Positions 35,814 through 43,846 of a stretch of 64,000 nt of DNA are shown here, piece after piece. The first letter of the stretch is position 1. Each line of letters opens with the position of its first letter. The notes under the pieces were generated by a model. It made no database searches, was not told the DNA's origin, and saw nothing but the letters and a program-made list of their open reading frames with translations. Both the position numbers and the translations under genes were made by a program. The DNA is taken from assembly GCF_024298885.1 (NCBI RefSeq), contig NZ_CP101166.1:3409149-3473148 (forward strand), in the 5' to 3' direction. This DNA comes from Haloglomus halophilum. GTDB taxonomy: Archaea > Halobacteriota > Halobacteria > Halobacteriales > Haloarculaceae.

Positions 35814-36305
35814 ATGAGCGAGCAGTCGGACGCCGACCCGGACCTGTCGTTCTCGACCGCGGCCGACCTCCGGGAGGCGTCGGACGACGGTCCCGGGACC
35901 GGCCCCAGCGACGCGTTCGCGGACCTGCGCCATCCCGAGCGGACCTTCCCCCGCGCCGGCGGGATGCGCTACGAGGGTGCGACGGTCATCGAACTCACAC
36001 CCCGGGACGGACCGGTCGACGAGGTCGAACTGGTCGCGCTGACCGACACGGTGCTGTCGGCCGACCGCTACCGGGTCGGTGACTGGTTCGACCTGCCGCT
36101 CCCGGTCTTCCTCGTCCACGACGACGAGACCGGGGACACGTTCCGCGTGGCCGTCCGCGAGGCGGCCATCGAACTCCACGTCCGGTCAGAGACGGGCGCT
36201 GGGGGCCTGCGCGCGTTCCACGACCGACTCGTCGAGGTCGCGGCCGGAGAGGCGACGGGGACGAGCAGTCGCCCCGACTGGCGGGTGACACGACGGACGG
36301 ACTGA
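35814..36305 (+). CDS. Haloarchaeal protein of unknown function
   Basis: 163 residues (MSEQSDADPDLSFSTAADLR at the start). The first 45 residues are acidic and disordered. The rest is a compact beta-rich domain: FPRAGGMRYEGATVIELTPR, VALTDTVLSADRYRVGDWFDLP, VFLVHDDETGDTFRVAVRE. No Cys, no membrane segment and no motif I know. The AT-rich gaatttaaac about 38 bases upstream is the likely promoter. A 15-base tandem repeat starts one base after its stop codon. Confidence 0.75.
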   Translation: MSEQSDADPDLSFSTAADLREASDDGPGTGPSDAFADLRHPERTFPRAGGMRYEGATVIELTPRDGPVDEVELVALTDTVLSADRYRVGDWFDLPLPVFLVHDDETGDTFRVAVREAAIELHVRSETGAGGLRAFHDRLVEVAAGEATGTSSRPDWRVTRRTD

Positions 36306-36350
36306 GAGCGGACGGACCGAGAGCGGACGGACCGAGAGCGGACGGACCGA
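36306..36350. repeat. 15-base tandem repeat, three units
   Basis: Three exact copies of gagcggacggaccga, with a partial fourth, directly after the stop of the preceding gene. It lies before the AT-rich promoter of the subtilase (aatttattgata, about 36394). It may be a slippage product or a transcript-end structure; no function can be assigned. Confidence 0.65.
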
Positions 36351-36434
36351 GAGGGAGTATCACGCCCTGCCTCGACCTTTGGACGGTTTCTCGAATTTAT
36401 TGATAAGGTCGTACGGGCACCGTTGGACCAAGCG

Positions 36435-38789
36435 ATGACCGAACTGAACAGGCGGAGTTTCGTGCGGGCCGCGGGGGTCGCCGGCGCCGGCGCCGCGTTC
36501 GCGGGCCCGGCCGGCGCGCGGACGGTGGCAGAGGAACTGGACACGGACGGGGGGCGCCAGGAGGTCCTCGTCGTCTTCCGCGACACCGACGACCAGTCCC
36601 TCCTCGACGAGCTCGACCTGCCGGTCGGGCGCTTCGACTACCAGGTGCTGCCGATGTCGTGGACGGAGCTCGACGGCGACCAGATCGCCGCCCTCGCCGA
36701 GCGCGAGGCGGTCCGCTACGTCAGCGACACGTTCGAGCTGGAGTACTTCAACGATGTCGGGTCCCGCAAGTCGATGCACGTCGAGGCGGTGAACGCCGCG
36801 GCCGACTTCGCCAGCGCCGAGTTCAACGGCGAGGGCGTCGACACCGTCGTCATCGATTCGGGCATCGACGGGTCGCACCCGGACTTCCAGGGCCGCATCG
36901 TCGGCAACTACGAGTTCGTCGACGAGCCGTTCGGCGACCGTGACCCCGAGATGTGGGTCGACATCGGCCCCGGCGACTCCGACGACATCGGGCACGGCCA
37001 GCACTGCTGTGGCACCGTCGCGGGCGACGGGTTCGCCTCGAAGACGGAGGGAACCGGCCCGTACGTCGGGATGGCACCTGCGGCGCGCCTCTCGGCGTAC
37101 TCGGTGAGCCAGGCGGTCTACCTCCCGTACGCGGTCGGCGCGTGGGACCACATGCTCGCACGGAAGCGCGACGAGAGCGACGACTTCGACCCGGTCGTCT
37201 GCTCGAACTCCTACGGCGTGGCCCGCGGCAACCGCTACAACCCGCTCGACCCGCTGAACGTCGCCACGTGGGAGGCGTTCCAGGAGGGGATACTCCCGGT
37301 GTTCGCGCTGGGGAACAGCGGCCCCAGCGAGGGCACCGCCTCCCGGTACGCGAAGGCCCCCCACGTCCTCGGCGTCGCCGCCAGCCGGAAGGACGAGACG
37401 GTCACGGAGTTCTCCTCGCGTGGACGGAGCGTCGGCACCGAACTGCCGAACGCCGAGGAGGCGGTCACCGCGGAGTACCACGACCGGCAGTCGCTCCTCG
37501 AGAACATGGAGGGGTATCACGCCCTCACGCGCGACGGTCGGCTCATCGTCGACCAGGGGACCCTGTCGGGGACCCTCGGTCCCGGGGTCAAGGACCCGGC
37601 CGGCGGAACGGGTGTCGATCAGGACGCCGGCGTCGTCACGCATCACCTGAAGATGCCCGACGGCGACGAGGACCTGCTCGCGGGGACGCTGTCGCTGACC
37701 CCCGACGGCCAGCAGGTGACCGTCTCCTTCTACACGGACTACGGCGAACCCGACGAGGAACTGCTCGCACGGATGGGCGAGGAGCCGGTGAAGATCCACG
37801 AGGACATCGCCCTCGACGTGCCCGGTGGCGAGCCGGTCACCGTCGAGTTCGACCCGCAGGTGACCGCCGCCGTGCAGTACGAGTTCGACTACCGGGTGTA
37901 CGACCTCATCGAGTCCGACGGGGACTCGCTCGAGCAGGCCTCGCTCGACGCCTTCCGCCCGCTCACGCTCTACCGGCCGGGCATCCTCACCCACGGGAAC
38001 AGCGTCATGTCGACGTTCGACCCCGAGGACGCGCTGGCGCCGCTCTCGACGGGGGACGGGGAGCCGTTCTACGGGCGCATCTCCGGCACCTCGATGGCCT
38101 GTCCGGCCGCGGCGGGCATCGCGGCGCTCGTCATCGAGGCCGGGCGCTCGCACACGACGGAGGCCGCCCCTGATGGCCTGGCGTTCGTCGGTCACGAGGA
38201 CGCCGGCGAGCCCGGCACCTTCGGCCCGATGGATGTCATCCGGACCATCGAGGCGACGGCGGACCACAACCCCGGCTACACGGTCGCCAAGGCCGGGCCG
38301 GGGCACGTGAACGCCGAGGCAGCCGTCGAGTTAGCGAAGAACGGGGCGTTCGCGACGGCCAGTGAGGCACACGACAACCTCGTCTCCGGCACGGATGACG
38401 GGGGCGACGGCGCGACCGTGAGTGCGGGCGGAAGCCGCGCCGACGACGGGCAGGTGTTCACCGCGGGCGGGACGAATCAGGTCGACATCACCGTCGAGAA
38501 CCCGTCGGCGGACGTGACCGTGTACGACGAGATCCCCGACTCATGGACGGTCGTCTCCGGTGAGCCGACACAGTCGACCGAAGACGGACGACAGGGCGTG
38601 GAACTCGGGACGGTCCCGGCCGGCGAGACGCGGACGCTGACCTACTTCGTCGAAGCGCCCGACGGCCCGGCAGCGACCAACCAGTACACCTTCGGCCCCG
38701 CGACGGCGGAGACGGAGGCCGCGGCGACGCAGGTCGCGGGCACCGAGACGAACTACGTCGTCGGTGCCGGAACCAGCCCGTCGTTCTGA
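36435..38789 (+). CDS. Secreted subtilisin-like serine protease (S8) with inserted domain
   Basis: 784 residues. The N-terminus MTELNRRSFVRAAGVAGAGA is a Tat signal. The catalytic triad is Asp141 (VVIDSGIDGSHPDF), His187 (GHGQHCCGTVAGD) and Ser553 (SGTSMACPAAAG). The distance between His and Ser (366) is about 200 residues longer than in subtilisin, so a beta-rich domain (about 335-520) is inserted before the Ser. The ATG at 36435 is preferred. The C-terminal part after about 655 is a DUF11/CARDB-like beta domain (VDITVENPSADVTVYDEIPD) ending PADGPAAT-like sequence. It is exported folded and would degrade extracellular protein. Confidence 0.92.
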   Translation: MTELNRRSFVRAAGVAGAGAAFAGPAGARTVAEELDTDGGRQEVLVVFRDTDDQSLLDELDLPVGRFDYQVLPMSWTELDGDQIAALAEREAVRYVSDTFELEYFNDVGSRKSMHVEAVNAAADFASAEFNGEGVDTVVIDSGIDGSHPDFQGRIVGNYEFVDEPFGDRDPEMWVDIGPGDSDDIGHGQHCCGTVAGDGFASKTEGTGPYVGMAPAARLSAYSVSQAVYLPYAVGAWDHMLARKRDESDDFDPVVCSNSYGVARGNRYNPLDPLNVATWEAFQEGILPVFALGNSGPSEGTASRYAKAPHVLGVAASRKDETVTEFSSRGRSVGTELPNAEEAVTAEYHDRQSLLENMEGYHALTRDGRLIVDQGTLSGTLGPGVKDPAGGTGVDQDAGVVTHHLKMPDGDEDLLAGTLSLTPDGQQVTVSFYTDYGEPDEELLARMGEEPVKIHEDIALDVPGGEPVTVEFDPQVTAAVQYEFDYRVYDLIESDGDSLEQASLDAFRPLTLYRPGILTHGNSVMSTFDPEDALAPLSTGDGEPFYGRISGTSMACPAAAGIAALVIEAGRSHTTEAAPDGLAFVGHEDAGEPGTFGPMDVIRTIEATADHNPGYTVAKAGPGHVNAEAAVELAKNGAFATASEAHDNLVSGTDDGGDGATVSAGGSRADDGQVFTAGGTNQVDITVENPSADVTVYDEIPDSWTVVSGEPTQSTEDGRQGVELGTVPAGETRTLTYFVEAPDGPAATNQYTFGPATAETEAAATQVAGTETNYVVGAGTSPSF

Positions 38790-38916
38790 ACTGGCCACGG
38801 CTGCGCGGGCGCCTGCTCGCCACTGCACCCTAACGGTCCGTTCGCCGCTCCACTGATGCGGTTCCGGTGCGGCCGCTCTCGCCCGTGCGGCCGTGAAGAG
38901 ATGACCTGTCGCGGTC

Positions 38917-39318
38917 CTACTCACCCAGCGCGAAGCCGACGCCGAGGAAGACGACGGCCAGCGCGAGGTGCAGGAAGTTGTCGGCCGTGTTCAGCGCGAT
39001 GAGGTCCGCGAACAGGTCGAACAGGACGAACCCGAGGATGGTCACCAGCAGGTAGACCACGCCGAGCGCCTTGTTGTACTCCGACGCGTACTGGCCGCCG
39101 GCGTAGTAGCCCGCCGCGAGGCCAGCCAGCCCCGAGAGGAGGTGGATGGCGTCGTGCAGGTAGTTGCGACCGAAGATGATGAGTTCGCCGCTGGCGCCGC
39201 CCAGCACCGGGCCGAGAACGCCCACCAGTGCGAGGACCGCACCGAACAGGACCGCGACGATTGTCTGTGGGCTGCCACCGATTCCGCCTGCGTTGGCCGT
39301 CTCCGTTGCTTGTGCCAT
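38917..39318 (-). CDS. DUF4383 family membrane protein
   Basis: 133 residues, four membrane segments. The DUF4383 hallmark NYLHDAIHLLSGLAGLAAGY follows a first segment (IVAVLFGAVLALVGVLGPVL). A minus-strand TATA-like GTAATTAACC at about 39343-39350 supports the ATG at 39318 over a more distant in-frame start. The gene ends 128 bases from the convergent subtilase. Function unknown. Confidence 0.88.
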   Translation of the reverse strand: MAQATETANAGGIGGSPQTIVAVLFGAVLALVGVLGPVLGGASGELIIFGRNYLHDAIHLLSGLAGLAAGYYAGGQYASEYNKALGVVYLLVTILGFVLFDLFADLIALNTADNFLHLALAVVFLGVGFALGE

Positions 39319-39480
39319 TGCGTCCGTAGAGGTCCGGTACTGGTTAATTACGATTTTCCAGACTGTTACGGAACTGGGTCCCACATCACGCCCAAATTGC
39401 CGGAAGTCGGCCGTTTATATACGGTGTTCCGGTGCCGGTATCCGGTGCGTTTAGGGGGAAGGCCCGCGGGTGAGAGAACG

Positions 39481-39756
39481 ATGGAGGGCGTTCTCTGGTA
39501 CGTGCTGACGGGCACACGAGGCGGGTCCAACCGGGCCCGTATCCTCAGAGCCATCGATGAACGCCCCCGCAACGCGAACAAGCTGGCCGAGGAGCTGGAG
39601 CTGGACTACAAGACCGTCCGCCACCATCTCGACGTGCTCAAGGAGAACGACATCGTCCGTGACACGGGCGACGACTACGGTGCCGTCTACCTGCCGACCG
39701 ACCGCGCACGGCAGAACTGGGACACGGTCGAGGAGATAATCCGGAACGCGCTCTGA
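39481..39756 (+). CDS. Winged-helix (ArsR-like) transcriptional regulator
   Basis: 91 residues. The helix-turn-helix is RNANKLAEELELDYKTVRHH followed by LDVLKENDIVRD and the wing DTGDDYGAVYLPTDRARQNW, as in small haloarchaeal ArsR-type proteins. There is no metal-binding Cys, so it does not look like a metal sensor. The promoter is cgtttatatacg at about 39410-39421, and the start is 60 bases later. The small membrane gene next to it on the same strand forms a pair I know from other haloarchaea (regulator plus DUF7521-type protein). Confidence 0.88.
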   Translation: MEGVLWYVLTGTRGGSNRARILRAIDERPRNANKLAEELELDYKTVRHHLDVLKENDIVRDTGDDYGAVYLPTDRARQNWDTVEEIIRNAL

Positions 39757-39861
39757 CGCGGCGGTCCTCCCGTCCGGGCGCCCGGAGCGGTTGGGGTAGT
39801 GGGGCCGGATTTGGGAAAACGTATACCCGGTGACGCGGTCAAGCACGACCAGATACAGAGA

Positions 39862-40176
39862 ATGGCCTCAACACTCGTCGACGCGGTCCGCCTGCTGACC
39901 GTACTGAACCTGTTCGTACTTCTGGGTCTCGCGGCGGTCTGGGGCCGGAACTGGTGGGAACTGCGCTCGAAGCACGCCTTCGGACTCCTGCTGTTCGCCC
40001 TCCTGCTCATCGGCGAGCACGCACTCGGGGCGTACCTGTTCCTGCTGGACCCCACCGTCTCGGCGTGGATCGGGAACCCACAGCAGGTGCCGCCGCCGGC
40101 ACAGACCGCGATGGCCGCGTTCCGTGCGCTGGAGTTCGCCGGGCTCGCGTTCCTCGCCTGGGTCACGTACGACTGA
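39862..40176 (+). CDS. Small three-segment membrane protein, DUF7521-like
   Basis: 104 residues. Three membrane segments: LLTVLNLFVLLGLAAVWG, FGLLLFALLLIGEHALGAYL and ALEFAGLAFLAWVTYD. The loop between two and three has PQQVPPPAQTAMAAFRALEF. The gene follows the winged-helix regulator by 105 bases and probably forms a sensing/regulation pair with it, as in other haloarchaea. No enzyme motif is seen. Confidence 0.75.
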   Translation: MASTLVDAVRLLTVLNLFVLLGLAAVWGRNWWELRSKHAFGLLLFALLLIGEHALGAYLFLLDPTVSAWIGNPQQVPPPAQTAMAAFRALEFAGLAFLAWVTYD

Positions 40177-40270
40177 GACGACACCCGCTGCCGAGGCCAT
40201 TCTCCCCCTCTCCCGCTGCCGACATCCCGCACCCGCAAGCGACTTGCCACCGGCCCGTCTCTCACGGCGC

Positions 40271-41554
40271 ATGACCGTCTCTCGCGAGGTCGAACTGGAG
40301 GGACACATCATCGACTCCGGGATGATGCAGTCCGCCTTCGGTATCATCATGGACATGGGTGGGTCGTTCGACGTCGAGGAGTTCGACATCGGCCGCTCGA
40401 AGACCGAGACCTCCTACGCGCTCCTCACCGTCAGCGCGGACGACCCCGGAACGCTGCAGGCCATCGTCCACGAACTCCACCAGAACGGTGCCAACCCCGC
40501 CGACCCGGACGATGTCGAACTGACGCCCGCGCCCGACGACCAGGTCGTCCCGACCGGCTTCTACTCCACGACCAACCACCCGACCGAGATCCGCGTCGAC
40601 GGTGAATGGCTCGCCGTGGACGACATCGAGATGGACTGTGCGGTCGTCGTCGAGGGGGTGGCGCCACGCGACACCGATGCGAGCGGCGAGGCGGCCGAGC
40701 CGCGAGCGGATTCGGAGCCCCGCGCGTACACGAAGGTGCTCAACGCCATCGACGAGGGCGACCTCGTCGTGACCGGCGAGGCCGGTATCCGTGTCCGACC
40801 CCCCGAGCGCCCCCGCGGGAGCGAGGGCGCCTTCGGCTTCATGCAGGGCGGCGTCTCCTCGGAACGCCCGTCCGAGTCGACCATCGAGAAGGTGGCCGAC
40901 GCCATCGCCGAGACCAAGCGCGAGGGCGGGAAGGTCCTCGCGGTCTGTGGTCCCGCGCTCATCCACTCCGGCGCACGCGAGGAACTCGCCCGTCTCGTCC
41001 GGGAGGGGTACATCGACATGATATCCGCGGGCAACGGGTTCGCCGTCCACGACATCGAGCGCGACCTCTACGGCACCTCGCTCGGCATGAACACGGAGAC
41101 GCTCGACCACGCCCGGAAGGGCCACAAGCACCACATCTACACCATCTCCGAGGTCATCCGCGCGGGCGGCATCGAGCAGGCCGTCGAGGACGGCCTCGTC
41201 GAGTCCGGCGTGATGTACGAGTGCGTCGAGAACGACCGCCCGTACGTGCTGGCCGGGTCCATCCGCGACGACGGCCCGCTGCCCGACACCATCACCGATG
41301 CCGTCGAGGCACAGAACGCCATCCGTGAGCAGGCCCACGAGGCCGACATGGTGCTGATGCTGTCGACCCTGCTGCACTCGGTCGCCGTCGGGAACTGCCT
41401 CCCCTCCACGACCCGGGTCGTCTGCGTCGATATCAACCCCGCGACCGTCACGCAGCTGCTGGACCGCGGCTCCGCGCAGGCCGTCGGGATGGTCACCGAC
41501 ATCGGCACGTTCGTCCCCATCCTCGCCGAGAAGATCCTCGACGAGGAGGTGTGA
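40271..41554 (+). CDS. TIGR00300 family (LOR/SDH-like; archaeal ornithine cyclodeaminase type)
   Basis: 427 residues. The N-terminal LOR/SDH-like domain is VELEGHIIDSGMMQSAFGII with PDDQVVPTGFYSTTNHPTEI; the C-terminal NAD-binding domain has VLAVCGPALIHSGAREELAR, EMVL-like GADMVLMLSTLLHSVAVGN and STTRVVCVDINPATVTQLLD. This is the TIGR00300/AgrE-C-terminal family; related archaeal proteins make proline from ornithine, which I infer here. It is clearly not the mu-crystallin-type cyclodeaminase. The neighbours do not help. Confidence 0.85.
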   Translation: MTVSREVELEGHIIDSGMMQSAFGIIMDMGGSFDVEEFDIGRSKTETSYALLTVSADDPGTLQAIVHELHQNGANPADPDDVELTPAPDDQVVPTGFYSTTNHPTEIRVDGEWLAVDDIEMDCAVVVEGVAPRDTDASGEAAEPRADSEPRAYTKVLNAIDEGDLVVTGEAGIRVRPPERPRGSEGAFGFMQGGVSSERPSESTIEKVADAIAETKREGGKVLAVCGPALIHSGAREELARLVREGYIDMISAGNGFAVHDIERDLYGTSLGMNTETLDHARKGHKHHIYTISEVIRAGGIEQAVEDGLVESGVMYECVENDRPYVLAGSIRDDGPLPDTITDAVEAQNAIREQAHEADMVLMLSTLLHSVAVGNCLPSTTRVVCVDINPATVTQLLDRGSAQAVGMVTDIGTFVPILAEKILDEEV

Positions 41555-41706
41555 GGACTCCCCCGGTCACCCTGACTCCTCCCCCGGCCGATGCCCCCCG
41601 TCGAGTGCGAGCCAGCACGGCTCGTCGAACACGAGCCAGCACGGTCGTGTGACCGTGAAGATGTTCGCGGCCACGCTTTTCCGGGTGCCGCCCGTGAGTT
41701 CCGGCG

Positions 41707-42180
41707 ATGCCAACCGAAGGCGATACCGCCCCGAGCTTCACCGCGACGCGCGGTACCAGCGACCACGAACCGTTCGACCTCGACGACGTCCTCGGTGACG
41801 GGCCCGTCGTGCTGGCGTTCTTCCCCGGCGCGTTCACCCCGCCGTGCAGCAACGAGATGGTCGCGCTCCAGGCCCACCTCGACGACTTCGAGGACGCGGG
41901 CGCGACGCTGCTCGGCGTCAGCGCCGACTCCCCGTTCTCGCAGGGTGCGTTCCGCGAGGAGCACGGGCTGGAGTTCGACCTCGTGAGCGACATGGCCAGG
42001 GAGGCCATCAGCGCGTACGACCTCGAGATCGACATCGGCGACATCGGCCTGCACGGTATCGCGAACCGCGCGGTGTACGTCCTCGACGACGAGGGGACGG
42101 TCACGTTCGCCTGGGAGGCCGACGACCCGACGAACGAACCGGACTACGAGGCGGTGCTGGCGGCCGTCGAGTCGGCGTAG
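41707..42180 (+). CDS. Peroxiredoxin (AhpE/1-Cys type)
   Basis: 157 residues. The peroxidatic site is intact: AFFPGAFTPPCSNEMVALQA, with Cys47 in the PxxxTxxC motif. There is no second Cys in a typical resolving position, so it is of the AhpE/1-Cys kind. It reduces peroxides, probably with a thioredoxin or other thiol donor. A TATA-like cgctttt precedes the start. It makes a useful contrast with the Cys-less redoxin at 24.2 kb. Confidence 0.92.
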   Translation: MPTEGDTAPSFTATRGTSDHEPFDLDDVLGDGPVVLAFFPGAFTPPCSNEMVALQAHLDDFEDAGATLLGVSADSPFSQGAFREEHGLEFDLVSDMAREAISAYDLEIDIGDIGLHGIANRAVYVLDDEGTVTFAWEADDPTNEPDYEAVLAAVESA

Positions 42181-42206
42181 GGCTGTCCCGCGGCGACCGG
42201 GACTCG

Positions 42207-42236
42207 CAGATATCTACCGTAACAACGAGATATCTG
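42207..42236. terminator. 9-bp inverted repeat between convergent genes
   Basis: Arms cagatatct (42207-42215) and agatatctg (42228-42236) are perfect reverse complements around a 12-base spacer. It lies between the end of the peroxiredoxin gene (42180) and the end of the leftward gene at 42292. A bidirectional terminator is likeliest, but its AT-rich symmetry could bind a protein. Confidence 0.4.
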
Positions 42237-42291
42237 TCTAATGAACGGATCACCTCGGAGAATATCCTGGTATGGGGGTTGTCTAGCCGAT

Positions 42292-42570
42292 TCAGACGCC
42301 ACCGACGGTCTTGCGGAACTCGGTGATCTCCGAGCGAGCCGTCTGGATGGTGCTGGCCGCGTCGCCGCCCACCTCGTCGGCCAGGTCGTCGAGTTTGAGC
42401 AGGATGTTGGCGAGGGCGCCGTGGTCCGGGCCGTTCTCCTGGTCGGCCCAGCCCTGGACGCGGTCGGCGAACCCGGTCAGCCGGTCGGCGGTATCACCCT
42501 CGGCGGCCTCGGCGGCCTCGGCGATGCGGTCGCTGGCGGTGCGCAGGTGCTCGCGGGGGTCGTCGCTCAT
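42292..42570 (-). CDS. Small helical haloarchaeal protein, DUF7553-like
   Basis: 92 residues (MSDDPREHLRTASDRIAEAA at the start). It is almost wholly amphipathic helix (RLTGFADRVQGWADQENGPD, LANILLKLDDLADEVGGDAA), with no Cys or membrane segment. It matches the pattern of the haloarchaeal helical-bundle DUFs such as DUF7553. The function is unknown. The universal stress protein gene lies 43 bases upstream on the same strand. Confidence 0.75.
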   Translation of the reverse strand: MSDDPREHLRTASDRIAEAAEAAEGDTADRLTGFADRVQGWADQENGPDHGALANILLKLDDLADEVGGDAASTIQTARSEITEFRKTVGGV

Positions 42571-42613
42571 GTGCGGCGCTTCCGCGGAGGAGGGTAAAAC
42601 GGTGTCGCTCGCC

Positions 42614-43009
42614 CTACACCGGCTCCGTCAGCGGCACGACCACGGTCGGGCGCGTCGTCTCGAGGAGGAGGTCCTGTGCCGTCGAGCCGAACACGAGCTT
42701 GCCCGTCGGCGACCGCTTCCGGATGCCGATGACGAGTTCATCCACCGCGTTCTCGTCGGCGAACTGGACGAGGTCCTCCTGGGGACTGTTGCCGCGGATG
42801 AGCTGGTGGGCCTCCGCGTTGGGGAGTTCGCCCTCGGCGTACTCCGTGGCCTCACGCCCCTCGATGACGTCCTTGTCGCTCGTCTCCTCGCCGCCGGGCA
42901 ACGAGTTCACGATGAACACCGTGTCCTCGTCCGTCAGGGTACCCGTGAGGTAGTCGACCAGCTGCTCTGCAGTCTCTCTGGAGTCCACGCCGACCAGATA
43001 GCGCGTCAT
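42614..43009 (-). CDS. Universal stress protein (UspA-like)
   Basis: 131 residues from the ATG at 43009 (MTRYLVGVDSRETAEQLVDY). The Usp fold shows VGVDSRETAEQLVDYL, a middle acidic helix EATEYAEGELPNAEAHQLIR, and the ATP-site strand DELVIGIRKRSPTGKLVFGS then TAQDLLLETTRPTVVVP. The G-x2-G-x9-G(S/T) loop is seen as GIRKRSPTGKLVFGST with variant spacing. A strong minus-strand TATA box (TTTTTATATACC, 43030-43041) is 21-32 bases upstream. Usp proteins bind nucleotide in stress responses. Confidence 0.88.
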   Translation of the reverse strand: MTRYLVGVDSRETAEQLVDYLTGTLTDEDTVFIVNSLPGGEETSDKDVIEGREATEYAEGELPNAEAHQLIRGNSPQEDLVQFADENAVDELVIGIRKRSPTGKLVFGSTAQDLLLETTRPTVVVPLTEPV

Positions 43010-43189
43010 ACCTCGGGTGACTCGCGGCTGGTATATAAAAACGGGCGATGATTGACCGGCCTCGGGACGGACCCGGGCCAATCCGGGCCGACGCGCCCCG
43101 TGGATGCGCACCGAGCATACGGCAACGTATTTGTATATCTGGCAGGAATTGCCGCCCGATATGCGCCCCACACCGGGCGGGTGGCCAGC

Positions 43190-43822
43190 GTGACCGCGAC
43201 GCGGCGGCGACTGGCGCAGGAACTCGGCGTCGTCACGGGGTTCGAGGACCCCGTGGCGGCGCTGGAGCAGTACCACACGCCGCCGGACCTGGCCGCACAC
43301 ATCGTCCACGTCGCGGACCTGCAGGGCGACATCGAGGACGAGACCGTGCTGGACCTGGGCTGTGGCACCGGGATGTTGTCGCTGGGTGCGGCGTTGCGCT
43401 CGCCGGCGCGCGTCGTCGGCGTGGAACTCGACGCGGACGCGCTCGTGACCGCCCGCGAGAACGAGCGCCGGGTGGGCGCCCGCGCGGACGTGGCGTGGGT
43501 GCGCGGGGACGCGACCCGCCTCCCGCTCTGCCCGCCGGACTGTACGGTGCTGATGAACCCGCCGTTCGGCGCGCAGGACGGCAACGAACACGCCGACCGC
43601 GCGTTCCTCGAGACCGCCGCCGAGGTGGCACGCGTCTCCTACTCGGTCCACAACGCCGGGAGCGAGGCGTTCGTCGAGTCGTTCGCCGCGGACAACGGCG
43701 GCGAGGTCACCCACGCGTTCCAGGCCGAGCTGGAGCTTCCACACCAGTTCGACCACCACGATGCGGAGGCCGGCGTCGTCGACGCCGAGGTGTTCCGTAT
43801 CCGCTGGCGCGACGACGCCTGA
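43190..43822 (+). CDS. METTL5-like RNA adenine methyltransferase
   Basis: 210 residues. The SAM-binding motif is LDLGCGTGMLSLGAAL, the acidic end of strand two GVELDADALVTARENE, and the catalytic N-P-P-F in LMNPPFGAQDGNEHADR. This matches archaeal METTL5-type enzymes, which N6-methylate a small-subunit rRNA adenosine. The GTG at 43190 (MTATRRRLAQELGVVTGFED) aligns with homologue starts; a GTG at 43181 is possible, and the longer upstream frame to 43052 is not. A TATA-like ttgtatatc lies about 55 bases upstream. Confidence 0.9.
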   Translation: MTATRRRLAQELGVVTGFEDPVAALEQYHTPPDLAAHIVHVADLQGDIEDETVLDLGCGTGMLSLGAALRSPARVVGVELDADALVTARENERRVGARADVAWVRGDATRLPLCPPDCTVLMNPPFGAQDGNEHADRAFLETAAEVARVSYSVHNAGSEAFVESFAADNGGEVTHAFQAELELPHQFDHHDAEAGVVDAEVFRIRWRDDA

Positions 43823-43846
43823 GCGGGTGCACGCCGCGCCCGGTCC

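Noticed and set aside
43052..43189. Longer N-terminus for the METTL5-like protein
   Set aside because: The extra 46 residues are not like homologues and would start upstream of the likely TATA box at about 43131.
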